Origin: Zymomonas sp.
GTDB lineage: Bacteria > Pseudomonadota > Alphaproteobacteria > Sphingomonadales > Sphingomonadaceae
DNA length: 6,684 bases
Reading direction: 5' to 3'
Assembly (NCBI GenBank): GCA_027489105.1
Contig: JAIYAJ010000463.1
Coordinates: 1-6,684 of the forward strand
In this document: positions 1 to 5,902 of the stretch, one piece after another
How positions within the stretch are numbered: the first letter of the stretch is position 1
Layout of the letters: the number at the start of each line of letters is the position of its first letter
The notes under the pieces: model-generated
Told to the model about the DNA's origin: nothing
The model's database searches: none
Seen by the model: the letters and a program-made list of their open reading frames with translations, nothing else
Program-made: the position numbers and the translations under genes

Positions 1-377
1 AAATTGACCTAATCCCTGCCCTCTTGCACCAACAGATGGGCTTGCTACCATATTTTCCATTAGCCAACGGGGCACTAACTGGCAAATACAAGCGCGGGGC
101 AGCTATGCCGGATGGCGCACGGCTTGCCAAGCTGCCGGATCGCGCGGCTCTGTTATTCAGCGAAGAAAACTGGCGCAAGATTGAGGCGCTTGATGCATTC
201 GCGGAACGGCACGGCCGCACCCTCATCGAGCTAGCTTTCTCCTGGTTGGCCTGCCAGCCGGCGGTGTCGAGCATTATCGCCGGTGCAACAAAGCCTGAGC
301 AAGTGGCACAAAATGTTCGAGCGTCGAGCTGGGCTTTGACCGCCACGGATTTAGCCGAGATCGATCGCATAACTTAA
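1..377 (+). CDS. Aldo/keto reductase, C-terminal fragment (cut by left edge)
   Basis: This is the 3' end of an NAD(P)H-dependent aldo/keto reductase, a cytosolic TIM-barrel oxidoreductase that reduces carbonyl compounds. The reading frame is open from base 3, before the first possible in-window start (TTG at 24), and ends at TAA 375-377, so the true start lies to the left. The recognisable block is the segment reading PYFPLANGALTGKY, matching the 'PYFPLASGLLTGKY' strand and loop typical of the YajO/Tas-like branch. It is followed by the C-terminal helices, with LIELAFSWLACQPAVSSII and GATKPEQVAQNV, the usual cofactor-phosphate and adenine-binding end of the barrel. The catalytic Asp-Tyr-Lys-His residues lie in the missing N-terminal part, so activity cannot be judged. 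It is on the same strand as the importer but separated by about 330 bases, so co-transcription is doubtful. Family is clear; substrate is unknown. Confidence 0.9.
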   Translation, partial: IDLIPALLHQQMGLLPYFPLANGALTGKYKRGAAMPDGARLAKLPDRAALLFSEENWRKIEALDAFAERHGRTLIELAFSWLACQPAVSSIIAGATKPEQVAQNVRASSWALTATDLAEIDRIT

Positions 378-460
378 GGCCTAGGTTCCCTCGCCGATAC
401 GCGATGAACGGCCGCGAGAGATCGGAAATCCATCACCTGTGGAAGTTAGGTTGCCCGGCG

Positions 461-489
461 TTGACCAGATCTTTCGACCCGCATGTAAA
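461..489 (+). promoter_or_regulatory. Candidate sigma70-type promoter (weak)
   Basis: TTGACC at 461-466 matches five of six -35 bases, followed after 17 bases by TGTAAA at 484-489, which matches four of six -10 bases. It lies well upstream of the solute-binding gene, giving a leader of about 210 bases if used. This is pattern matching only; alphaproteobacterial promoters often diverge from consensus, and another -10-like TATAAAT at 584-590 lacks a good -35 partner. Confidence 0.25.
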
Positions 490-503
490 AAACTGCCGTT
501 TTT
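488..503. repeat. Small perfect inverted repeat, AAAAAC/GTTTTT
   Basis: AAAAAC at 488-493 and GTTTTT at 498-503 are exact reverse complements around a four-base loop, TGCC. The T run on the plus strand, 110 bases after the reductase stop, makes it resemble a very weak terminator, but the stem has only one G:C pair and would be unstable. It could act in either direction or be chance. Confidence 0.25.
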
Positions 504-550
504 GAGCCAAGATAAGTTTCCCTGCCGGCTTTCGCGTAGCTGCTGCGTAA

Positions 551-562
551 GTGGTTGACCAC
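551..562. promoter_or_regulatory. Operator-like palindrome GTGGT-TG-ACCAC
   Basis: GTGGT at 551-555 and ACCAC at 558-562 are perfect reverse complements with a two-base centre. The core TGGT-N2-ACCA resembles the TGGT-N3-ACCA operators of GntR-family FCD regulators (FadR, LldR, PdhR type), which often control hydroxyacid and organic acid catabolism, though the spacer is one base shorter than in those. It lies about 145 bases before the start of the solute-binding gene. No regulator gene is inside the window. The palindrome is seen directly; its function is inferred. Confidence 0.35.
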
Positions 563-706
563 ATCAGGGTGAGCTGTTAGCTTTATAAATACCTTTCTTT
601 AAAGCCAAATTCGGCTCTGTGAAGGCGTCGGATTTGTGCCTTGGGATTGGCGAAAGCCGCAGCAATGGCGGCCAATAACAAGTCACTCAAATCGGGGATT
701 GATAAC

Positions 707-1732
707 ATGCGACACAAAGCGAAGTTTACGTCGGCGGCAGCCCTCCTTTGCGCCGGTTGGCTAAGTGAAGTGCATGCGCAAGAGCTTGTGCTATCTACGT
801 TTGGAGGATCATTTTCCGACGCGGTTCGGGAGTGCAGCATTACTCCCTTCGAGAAGGCCACCAGCTCCAAGGTATTGATTAAACTCAATAACTCCTCTCA
901 GGCAGCGGCCATGCTTCGGGCCACTAAGGGCAATCCGGACGTCGACTTGGCCTTCATGGATGACGCATTCGCAGCGCAAACCAACGGAGAAGGTATCAAC
1001 GAGCCATTAGATCGTTCAAAAATTAGCAACGCTAAAGATATCATACCAAATGCCTGGGGCAGGCAGGACGGTTATGTAGCTGCAGCCGTGAGCGCGACAG
1101 TCTTAGTGTATGATCGAAATAAAATTAAAACACCACCGACATCTTGGTTGGATCTCTTTGAACCGGCCTATGCGGGAAAATATGTGATCGGCGATATCAG
1201 CGGCACGTCAGGATGGCAATTATTCCTTACTCTCAACAAATTGAAAGGCGGAACGCTGGACAACGTTGATCCCGGAATGGAGTTTATTAAACCTCTCGCG
1301 AAGGGATCAACCATTCTCTACACGCAGGGCGACCAAGTGGTGTCATTGTTCGAGCGAGGGGAAATCGCACTGGCAGCCTGGTACCCGGATCGAGCTGGCG
1401 TGGCGATTGAGAAAGGCCTTCCTCTTGGAGTCGTCTATCCTAAGGAAGGTGTTATTGGCATCCTCCCGACACTGAGTATCCCTAAAGGCGCCAAGAATAA
1501 AGATCTCGCGTATAAATTCATGGACCATGTGTTATCGCCAGAATCTCAAAAATGCTTCTCGGAGCGCGCGATTATCGGCACAGTAAATACGAAAGTACAA
1601 CTTTCTGAGAAAGTTGCGAAGATCGTTCCGTACGGTGATACATTGAAGAATGCTTGGTTCGTTGATCCCGACGTTGTCGCGAAGAGTATCCCGACCTGGC
1701 AGAGACGGTGGCAACGCGAAGTTGCTCGCTAA
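707..1732 (+). CDS. Periplasmic solute-binding protein of PotD/PotF-type ABC importer
   Basis: This 341-residue protein captures a ligand in the periplasm and delivers it to the permeases encoded downstream. The ATG at 707 is chosen because it gives a normal signal peptide (basic MRHKAK, hydrophobic core around 8-18, likely cleavage after VHA at residue 24) and follows GGGGA at 694-698; an in-frame TTG at 641 would bury the signal. The mature start, ELVLSTFGGSFSDAV (26-40), is the characteristic first strand of this family, and the C-terminal IPTWQRRWQREV (328-339) is its usual closing helix. ISGTSGW (165-170) and AAWYPDR (223-229) are likely ligand-cleft segments. The 'NWTDY'-like entry motif of true PotD/PotF is absent, so polyamine is not a safe assignment. 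The mature chain has two cysteines, C43 and C283, which could pair in the periplasm. The stop is 28 bases before the ATPase start. Its DNA is less GC-rich than the ATPase gene (about 46% in 1021-1140, counted by hand). Family is sure; ligand is unknown. Confidence 0.93.
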   Translation: MRHKAKFTSAAALLCAGWLSEVHAQELVLSTFGGSFSDAVRECSITPFEKATSSKVLIKLNNSSQAAAMLRATKGNPDVDLAFMDDAFAAQTNGEGINEPLDRSKISNAKDIIPNAWGRQDGYVAAAVSATVLVYDRNKIKTPPTSWLDLFEPAYAGKYVIGDISGTSGWQLFLTLNKLKGGTLDNVDPGMEFIKPLAKGSTILYTQGDQVVSLFERGEIALAAWYPDRAGVAIEKGLPLGVVYPKEGVIGILPTLSIPKGAKNKDLAYKFMDHVLSPESQKCFSERAIIGTVNTKVQLSEKVAKIVPYGDTLKNAWFVDPDVVAKSIPTWQRRWQREVAR

Positions 1733-1760
1733 CAAGCGCGACACCGGGAGACGAGAGGCG

Positions 1761-2840
1761 ATGGGTTTGCTGACATTTGAAAGCCTGGGTAAGTCCTATG
1801 GCCAAATTGAGGTCGTCAGGGATGTTTCCCTGACGATCGCCGAAGGAGAGTTCGTGTCGCTACTCGGGCCTTCTGGGTGCGGTAAAACGACTATTCTACG
1901 TATGGTTGCCGGCCTCGTTGAGCCGACCCGTGGGCGCATCCTTATTGGCAGCGACGACGTCACAACACTACCGCCAAACAAGCGCGGTCTCGGCCTTGTC
2001 TTTCAATCCTATGCCTTGTTCCCGCATATGACGGTGTTCGAGAACGTCGCCTTCGGACTGCGTCGCCGCAAGGTCGCCGGCACTGAACTCGACAAGCGCG
2101 TCAAGGAAGCGCTTGGAATGGTGCGGCTCACCGCGTTCGGCGAGCGCTATCCGCGACAGCTTTCGGGCGGTCAGCAGCAACGCGTCGCCATTGCCCGCGC
2201 GCTCGCTCCCCGCCCGCGGGTATTGCTGTTCGATGAGCCGCTTTCGAATCTGGACGCGCAATTGCGCGACGAGATGCAGATCGAACTGAAGCGCCTCCAA
2301 CGCAACTTAGGAATCACTACGCTTTTCGTCACCCACGACCAGGGGGAAGCCCTGTCCATGTCGGACCGCGTCGGCGTAATGGCCAAGGGCGTCATGCAGC
2401 AATTTGCGACCCCAGAGGACATCTATCACAGACCAGCGACCGGCTTCGTCGCGAGCTTCATCGGGAAGCCGAACTGCCTCGCAGGGGTCATTACGATGCG
2501 GGACGGAGTTGGAGGCCGCATAGTGGTCGGAGGTGTGGAAATTCCGGCCACTCGGATAGAGCAGTCGGTCGGCTCGAGTGTTGATATCATCATCCGGCAG
2601 GAGGCGGTCTCAATCCGCGGAGGCGCGCCAAAATCGAACGAGGTCGCAGGCGAGGTCGTTCTGCGATCCTTCAGTGGCGCGCGTGTGCAGTACGTCGTTC
2701 GATTGGGGCAGACCGTCGAGATCGTCGCCGAGACGGCCTCGCATGGGCAGGACGCCACGATGGAAGCTGGCGCGCCAGTGGCGGTTAAGATTGACCCATC
2801 AGCGGTTTTCGCCATGTCGAAAGATGGTGCCGCACCATGA
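1761..2840 (+). CDS. ABC importer ATPase (PotA-like, with TOBE domain)
   Basis: This 359-residue cytoplasmic ATPase powers the importer. All nucleotide-binding motifs are intact: Walker A GPSGCGKT (36-43), Q-loop Gln82 in VFQSYALFPH, signature LSGGQQQR (134-141), Walker B VLLFDEP (154-160), D-loop SNLD (162-165) and switch His192 in FVTHDQGEAL. After about residue 245 comes a beta-rich TOBE domain (IIIRQEAVSI is its typical strand), which in CUT1 and polyamine or iron importers contributes to dimer contacts and regulation. Length and layout fit PotA/UgpC-type ATPases. The ATG at 1761 is chosen because GAGAGG lies just upstream and MGLLTFESLGKSYG is a normal start; a longer in-frame reading from 1650 would overlap the solute-binding gene by over 80 bases. 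The stop overlaps the next start as ATGA (2837-2840), implying translational coupling. It is more GC-rich than the gene before it (about 65% in 2101-2160). Nothing suggests loss of function. Confidence 0.96.
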   Translation: MGLLTFESLGKSYGQIEVVRDVSLTIAEGEFVSLLGPSGCGKTTILRMVAGLVEPTRGRILIGSDDVTTLPPNKRGLGLVFQSYALFPHMTVFENVAFGLRRRKVAGTELDKRVKEALGMVRLTAFGERYPRQLSGGQQQRVAIARALAPRPRVLLFDEPLSNLDAQLRDEMQIELKRLQRNLGITTLFVTHDQGEALSMSDRVGVMAKGVMQQFATPEDIYHRPATGFVASFIGKPNCLAGVITMRDGVGGRIVVGGVEIPATRIEQSVGSSVDIIIRQEAVSIRGGAPKSNEVAGEVVLRSFSGARVQYVVRLGQTVEIVAETASHGQDATMEAGAPVAVKIDPSAVFAMSKDGAAP

Positions 2841-3688
2841 TGTCAAAGCGGCAAGGCCTCCTTCTGATCTCTCCGATTTTACTAGTGCTGGCGGGCTTCT
2901 TTCTGGTGCCCGTTCTGATGCTGCTGCCCACAAGCTTCAGCGTCTATGAACCTGGCACCGGCCTCGTCAAAGGCGTCTGGACGCTTGAGAATTACACGCG
3001 GATCGTAACAGATAGCTATTATCGTGAGGTCGTCTGGCGTACGATGACGCTCGGTCTGTCAGTCACGCTGATCTGTTTGCTGCTTGGATATCCACTGGCT
3101 TATCTGATGGCGCGCGGGCCGGAGCGCTGGCGCGTTCCTCTCATCCTGCTTGTTATCTTTCCGATGCTACTCAACCTCGTGGTGCGCTCCTTTGGCTGGA
3201 TTGCGCTACTCGCTAATCGCGGTCTAATCAATAATCTGCTGATGCAGCTCGGGCTGATTGGCGCGCCCGTGAAGCTCCTATTCAACTTTGTTGGCCTCTT
3301 CATCGGCCTGACCCACATCTATCTGCCGTTCATGGTGCTGATGCTCGTCGCCGCCATCCGCAACGTGCCGCAGGATGTCGAGTCCGCCGCAGCAACGCTC
3401 GGCTCCAGCCGGGTGCACGTTTTCATGGCAGTGACGCTGCCGCTTTCGGCCCCCGGCATCCTGGCAGGCTCGATCCTCGTCTTCGTGCTGACGATTAGCG
3501 CGTTGGTGACGCCGCGGATGCTAGGCGGGCCGACGTATCAGGTGATGGCGACGCTGATCTACGACGAGTACATGCAACTTCTCGACTGGCCGAGTGGGTC
3601 TGCACTCTCTTTCGCACTCACCTTCATGGCGGTCGCAATAATCTGGCTTTCGAGCCGGTTGACCAAGCGCTGGGCGGGCATGGCATGA
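2837..3688 (+). CDS. ABC importer permease 1 (PotB-like)
   Basis: This 283-residue inner-membrane protein is one half of the transport channel. About six hydrophobic segments are visible, near residues 8-30, 68-92, 100-118, 148-172, 205-226 and 254-274. The cytoplasmic EAA loop that docks on the ATPase is at 182-207, with ESAAATLGSSR followed by LPLSAPGI. A long periplasmic stretch between the first two helices, including GVWTLENYTRI, is typical of the PotB/CysU-like group. The start at 2837 overlaps the ATPase stop as ATGA; a second ATG follows at 2840, so the exact start may differ by one codon. Its own stop overlaps the next start as ATGA at 3685-3688. Order and overlaps show that both permeases and the ATPase are made as one unit. 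The transported molecule cannot be read from this sequence. Confidence 0.94.
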   Translation: MMSKRQGLLLISPILLVLAGFFLVPVLMLLPTSFSVYEPGTGLVKGVWTLENYTRIVTDSYYREVVWRTMTLGLSVTLICLLLGYPLAYLMARGPERWRVPLILLVIFPMLLNLVVRSFGWIALLANRGLINNLLMQLGLIGAPVKLLFNFVGLFIGLTHIYLPFMVLMLVAAIRNVPQDVESAAATLGSSRVHVFMAVTLPLSAPGILAGSILVFVLTISALVTPRMLGGPTYQVMATLIYDEYMQLLDWPSGSALSFALTFMAVAIIWLSSRLTKRWAGMA

Positions 3689-4482
3689 GCGACACGAACG
3701 AGAAAAATCCCAGCTGGGGGCTTACTGCCACCGCCTTTGCAGTCGTCGCCTTCTTGCAATTGCCGGTTCTTGTCGTTCTCCTGTCGGCGTTCTCGACGAC
3801 CTCCTATCTCACCATCCCGCCGCAAGGGCTGACACTCGCCTGGTTCGGCAAGGTACTGAGTGATCCAACCTACCTCTCTGCTATCCGCATGAGCCTTATC
3901 CTTGCTGGCGGTTCGACGCTCATTTCGCTTGTGCTCGGCGTTGCGGCCGCCTACGCGCTGTTCCGCAGGGTATTGCCAGGCTCCGAGGCGATCACCTCAT
4001 TGTTAATGGCCCCGCTGGTAATGCCGGCCGTGGTCATAGGCGTCGCGCTCCTACAGTTCTTCAGCATGAGCGGTCTGCGGGGAACGCTCATCGGACTGAT
4101 GCTGGCCCACGTGGTTATAACGGTGCCCTATGTCGTGCGCTCGGCACTGGCGAGCCTATCGGGCCTCGATCTCGCCGTTGAGGAGGCCGCACGCGTCCTG
4201 GGCGCTACTGGCTTTGAGTCGTTTCGCCTAGTTACGCTTCCACTGATTGCGCCGGGGCTGGTGGCGGGTGCGTTGTTTTCTTTCATCACCTCGCTAGACA
4301 ATGTGCCGGTGACGATTTTCCTGATCAGTGCCAGCCAAACAACGTTGCCGGTCCTAATTTTCTCTTCGGTGGAGATGGGCATCGATCCTAGCGTCGCCGC
4401 CGTGTCTACGCTACTCATCCTCGCAACCGGCATCGTGCTTCTCATCGCCGAACGCCGCTTCGGCTTCCACCGATTCGTCTAA
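3685..4482 (+). CDS. ABC importer permease 2 (PotC-like)
   Basis: This 265-residue inner-membrane protein is the second half of the channel and pairs with the preceding permease. Hydrophobic segments are seen near residues 13-35, 66-93, 103-126, 134-153, 186-214 and 238-255. The EAA loop lies at 163-192, with VEEAARVLGATGFESF then LPLIAPGL, a near-canonical form of the ATPase-docking motif. LTLAWFGKVLSDP (49-61) is the usual PotC/YdcV-group periplasmic segment after helix 1. Length matches the family. The start at 3685 overlaps the previous stop by four bases. It ends with TAA at 4480-4482, 63 bases before the dehydrogenase start, and no strong terminator lies in that gap, so read-through into the next gene is likely. 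Confidence 0.94.
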   Translation: MSDTNEKNPSWGLTATAFAVVAFLQLPVLVVLLSAFSTTSYLTIPPQGLTLAWFGKVLSDPTYLSAIRMSLILAGGSTLISLVLGVAAAYALFRRVLPGSEAITSLLMAPLVMPAVVIGVALLQFFSMSGLRGTLIGLMLAHVVITVPYVVRSALASLSGLDLAVEEAARVLGATGFESFRLVTLPLIAPGLVAGALFSFITSLDNVPVTIFLISASQTTLPVLIFSSVEMGIDPSVAAVSTLLILATGIVLLIAERRFGFHRFV

Positions 4483-4545
4483 TCGTAACTAGGATCCCCT
4501 GAAGCTCGCAGATTTCAGCGGCTTTGCTTGTTGCGCGAGGTTATG
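4483..4545 (+). other. Short gap between permease 2 and dehydrogenase
   Basis: Sixty-three bases without a gene. CTGAA (4499-4503) and TTCAG (4514-4518) can pair with a ten-base loop, but the stem is short and no T run follows, so it is not a convincing terminator. GAGG at 4537-4540 is the likely ribosome binding site of the dehydrogenase and supports ATG 4546 (five-base spacing) over ATG 4543 (two-base spacing). Confidence 0.4.
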
Positions 4546-5748
4546 ATGTCCGCAGCTATCCGGAAGGCTTATAGCGTTAATGAGCTTCGTCGAGCAGCCA
4601 AACGTTCACTGCCTGGATTCTTGTTTGACTTCATTGAAGGCGGAGTTGATGATGAAATCGGATTGAAAATTAATGATAATTCGTTCGATAATTATAAATT
4701 ATTACCACGTTTTCTTTCTGATATTTCGCATCGTAATATTACGACAGAATTATTCGGATATACATTTTCGTTTCCCTACGGAATAGCGCCGACAGGAACA
4801 GCTGCTCTATTTCGTCCAAATGCAGACACCTTATTATGTCAGGCGGCGGTGTCCGCAGGAATTCCAATTATACTCTCCGGCGCCAGCTGCTCTTCGATCG
4901 AAGACATATCGAAACTGGGAGGCACCAGCGTGTGGTCCCAACTTTACATAGCTCGAGAGCGAACAATTACCTATGATCAGATAAAGAGAGCTCGTGATGC
5001 CGGCTCGCCGGTATTGGTTGTCACAGTTGATGTTCCGGTTTCTCCAAAAAGAGAACGACACCTCCGAAACAATATAACCGTCCCCTTTCGCCTCACCCTA
5101 AGTCACATTCCGCGAATGGTTCGGGAATTGTTCCTTCATCCCGGATGGTTCGCGCGCTACCTTCTGAGCGGAGGAATGCCGGCTCTCGGAAACTGGTCTC
5201 CCTACTGCGCCGCTGGCTCGCGCTCCGGCGAGATCGCGGAATTCTACATGTCACAAGCCTTCGATTGGATGGATCAACCTTCTCAAACCTGGTCCGATAT
5301 CGAGACTTTGCGACGTCTCTGGCCCGGTAGGCTGGTCATCAAAGGATTGCTCCACCCGGACGATGCGACGCGCGCAGTCGACTGCGGAGCAGATGGGATT
5401 ATTGTTTCGAACCACGGAGCTAAAGCGCTCGATCGAGCGCCTGCTGCGATTGACATGCTACCGGCGATCGCCGCCTCTGTTGGGGCCCGAACGACCGTAA
5501 TGTTCGACAGTGGAATCCGCAGAGGTTCAGACATCGTTACAGCAATCTGTCTTGGCGCGCGTTTCACGTTTGGTGGCCGCGCGACGCTTTACGGCGTCGC
5601 CGCTGGCGGTCTGGCGGGGGCCCAAAAAGCGATTCAACTGCTCGAACAAGAAACCAGCTCCATTATGGCCGGCATCGGCTGCGCAGACGTTCACAATCTG
5701 GGGCCGCAGTATGTCCTAGGCCACGGAACGCCGCCGCTGAACGACTGA
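4546..5748 (+). CDS. FMN-dependent alpha-hydroxyacid dehydrogenase, MdlB-like
   Basis: This 400-residue flavoenzyme of the glycolate oxidase/LldD/mandelate dehydrogenase family oxidises a 2-hydroxy acid to a 2-keto acid. Start 4546 is chosen over ATG 4543 and upstream TTGs because GAGG (4537-4540) is best spaced and MSAAIRKAYSVNELR is a normal family start. Family features: IAPTGTA (80-86), QLY (132-134), TVDVPV (160-165) with Arg169, VIKG with Lys266, SNHG with catalytic base His290, DSGIRRGSD (321-329) and GGRATLYG (343-350). GRATLYG, the GIGCAD tail and GLLHPDDA resemble (S)-mandelate dehydrogenase more than lactate dehydrogenase. Residues about 180-220 replace the mobile loop and contain RELFLHPGWFARYLLSGG, matching the membrane-attachment segment of MdlB, so electrons probably go to membrane quinones. 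Two oddities: Phe29 stands where the family has a substrate-binding Tyr, and Lys293 where it has Arg. The 5' third is very AT-rich. Probably co-transcribed with the importer. Family is sure; substrate is uncertain (mandelate-like or other bulky hydroxy acid). Confidence 0.92.
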   Translation: MSAAIRKAYSVNELRRAAKRSLPGFLFDFIEGGVDDEIGLKINDNSFDNYKLLPRFLSDISHRNITTELFGYTFSFPYGIAPTGTAALFRPNADTLLCQAAVSAGIPIILSGASCSSIEDISKLGGTSVWSQLYIARERTITYDQIKRARDAGSPVLVVTVDVPVSPKRERHLRNNITVPFRLTLSHIPRMVRELFLHPGWFARYLLSGGMPALGNWSPYCAAGSRSGEIAEFYMSQAFDWMDQPSQTWSDIETLRRLWPGRLVIKGLLHPDDATRAVDCGADGIIVSNHGAKALDRAPAAIDMLPAIAASVGARTTVMFDSGIRRGSDIVTAICLGARFTFGGRATLYGVAAGGLAGAQKAIQLLEQETSSIMAGIGCADVHNLGPQYVLGHGTPPLND

Positions 5749-5766
5749 TACCGAAATAGTCATCCG

Positions 5767-5794
5767 GTTGATCCATCAGCCTGATAACATCAAC
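5767..5794. repeat. Imperfect stem-loop after dehydrogenase stop
   Basis: GTTGAT (5767-5772) pairs with ATCAAC (5789-5794), and inside it ATCA (5775-5778) pairs with TGAT (5782-5785) around a GCC loop. The result is a two-part hairpin starting 19 bases after the dehydrogenase stop, between convergent genes. It has no following T run and low GC, so it is not a standard intrinsic terminator, but the position fits an mRNA 3'-end structure. The rest of 5749-5902 shows nothing recognisable. Confidence 0.3.
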
Positions 5795-5902
5795 GCGAAC
5801 AAGCGACCTGGCAAAGACGGTTGCTGCAAAAGAGAAAGCCGCAGCCTCACAACGCGGTCGTTTTAGGTCGCCGTCCGGATCACGTAAGACTTTTGCGGAG
5901 TT

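Larger units (their letters stand above)
378..706. other. Non-coding region between reductase and importer operon
   Basis: About 330 bases with no convincing gene on either strand. It is the natural place for the promoter and operator of the importer operon. It holds a 16-base A/T inverted repeat (488-503), a 12-base palindrome (551-562), two copies of TTGACCA 94 bases apart (461 and 555), a TATAAAT box (584-590) and a ribosome-binding-like GGGGA before the solute-binding gene. No strong GC-rich intrinsic terminator for the upstream reductase is visible. Confidence 0.6.

Noticed and set aside
603..616. AGCC-AAATTC-GGCT mini-hairpin before the solute-binding gene
   Set aside because: A four-base stem with a six-base loop is common by chance and has no supporting context; it does not resemble a known riboswitch.
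378..706. Possible riboswitch or small RNA in the long leader
   Set aside because: No conserved riboswitch core was recognised and the inverted repeats are too short to support a structured RNA.
583..888. Minus-strand 101-codon frame across the solute-binding gene start
   Set aside because: It lies mostly opposite the signal-peptide and early region of a clear gene, has no recognisable domain and no good ribosome binding site.
1650..1760. N-terminal extension of the ATPase reading frame
   Set aside because: It overlaps the end of the solute-binding gene and reads as low-complexity Arg-rich sequence; the ATG at 1761 has a ribosome binding site and a normal family start.
2426..2815. Minus-strand 129-codon frame inside the ATPase gene
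   Set aside because: Thr/Pro/Arg-rich shadow of a GC-rich gene, opposite the TOBE domain, with no domain of its own.
5268..5777. 12-base inverted repeat GGTTGATCCATC (5268-5279 and 5766-5777)
   Set aside because: About one match of this length is expected by chance in a window this size; one copy is inside coding sequence and the arms do not extend.
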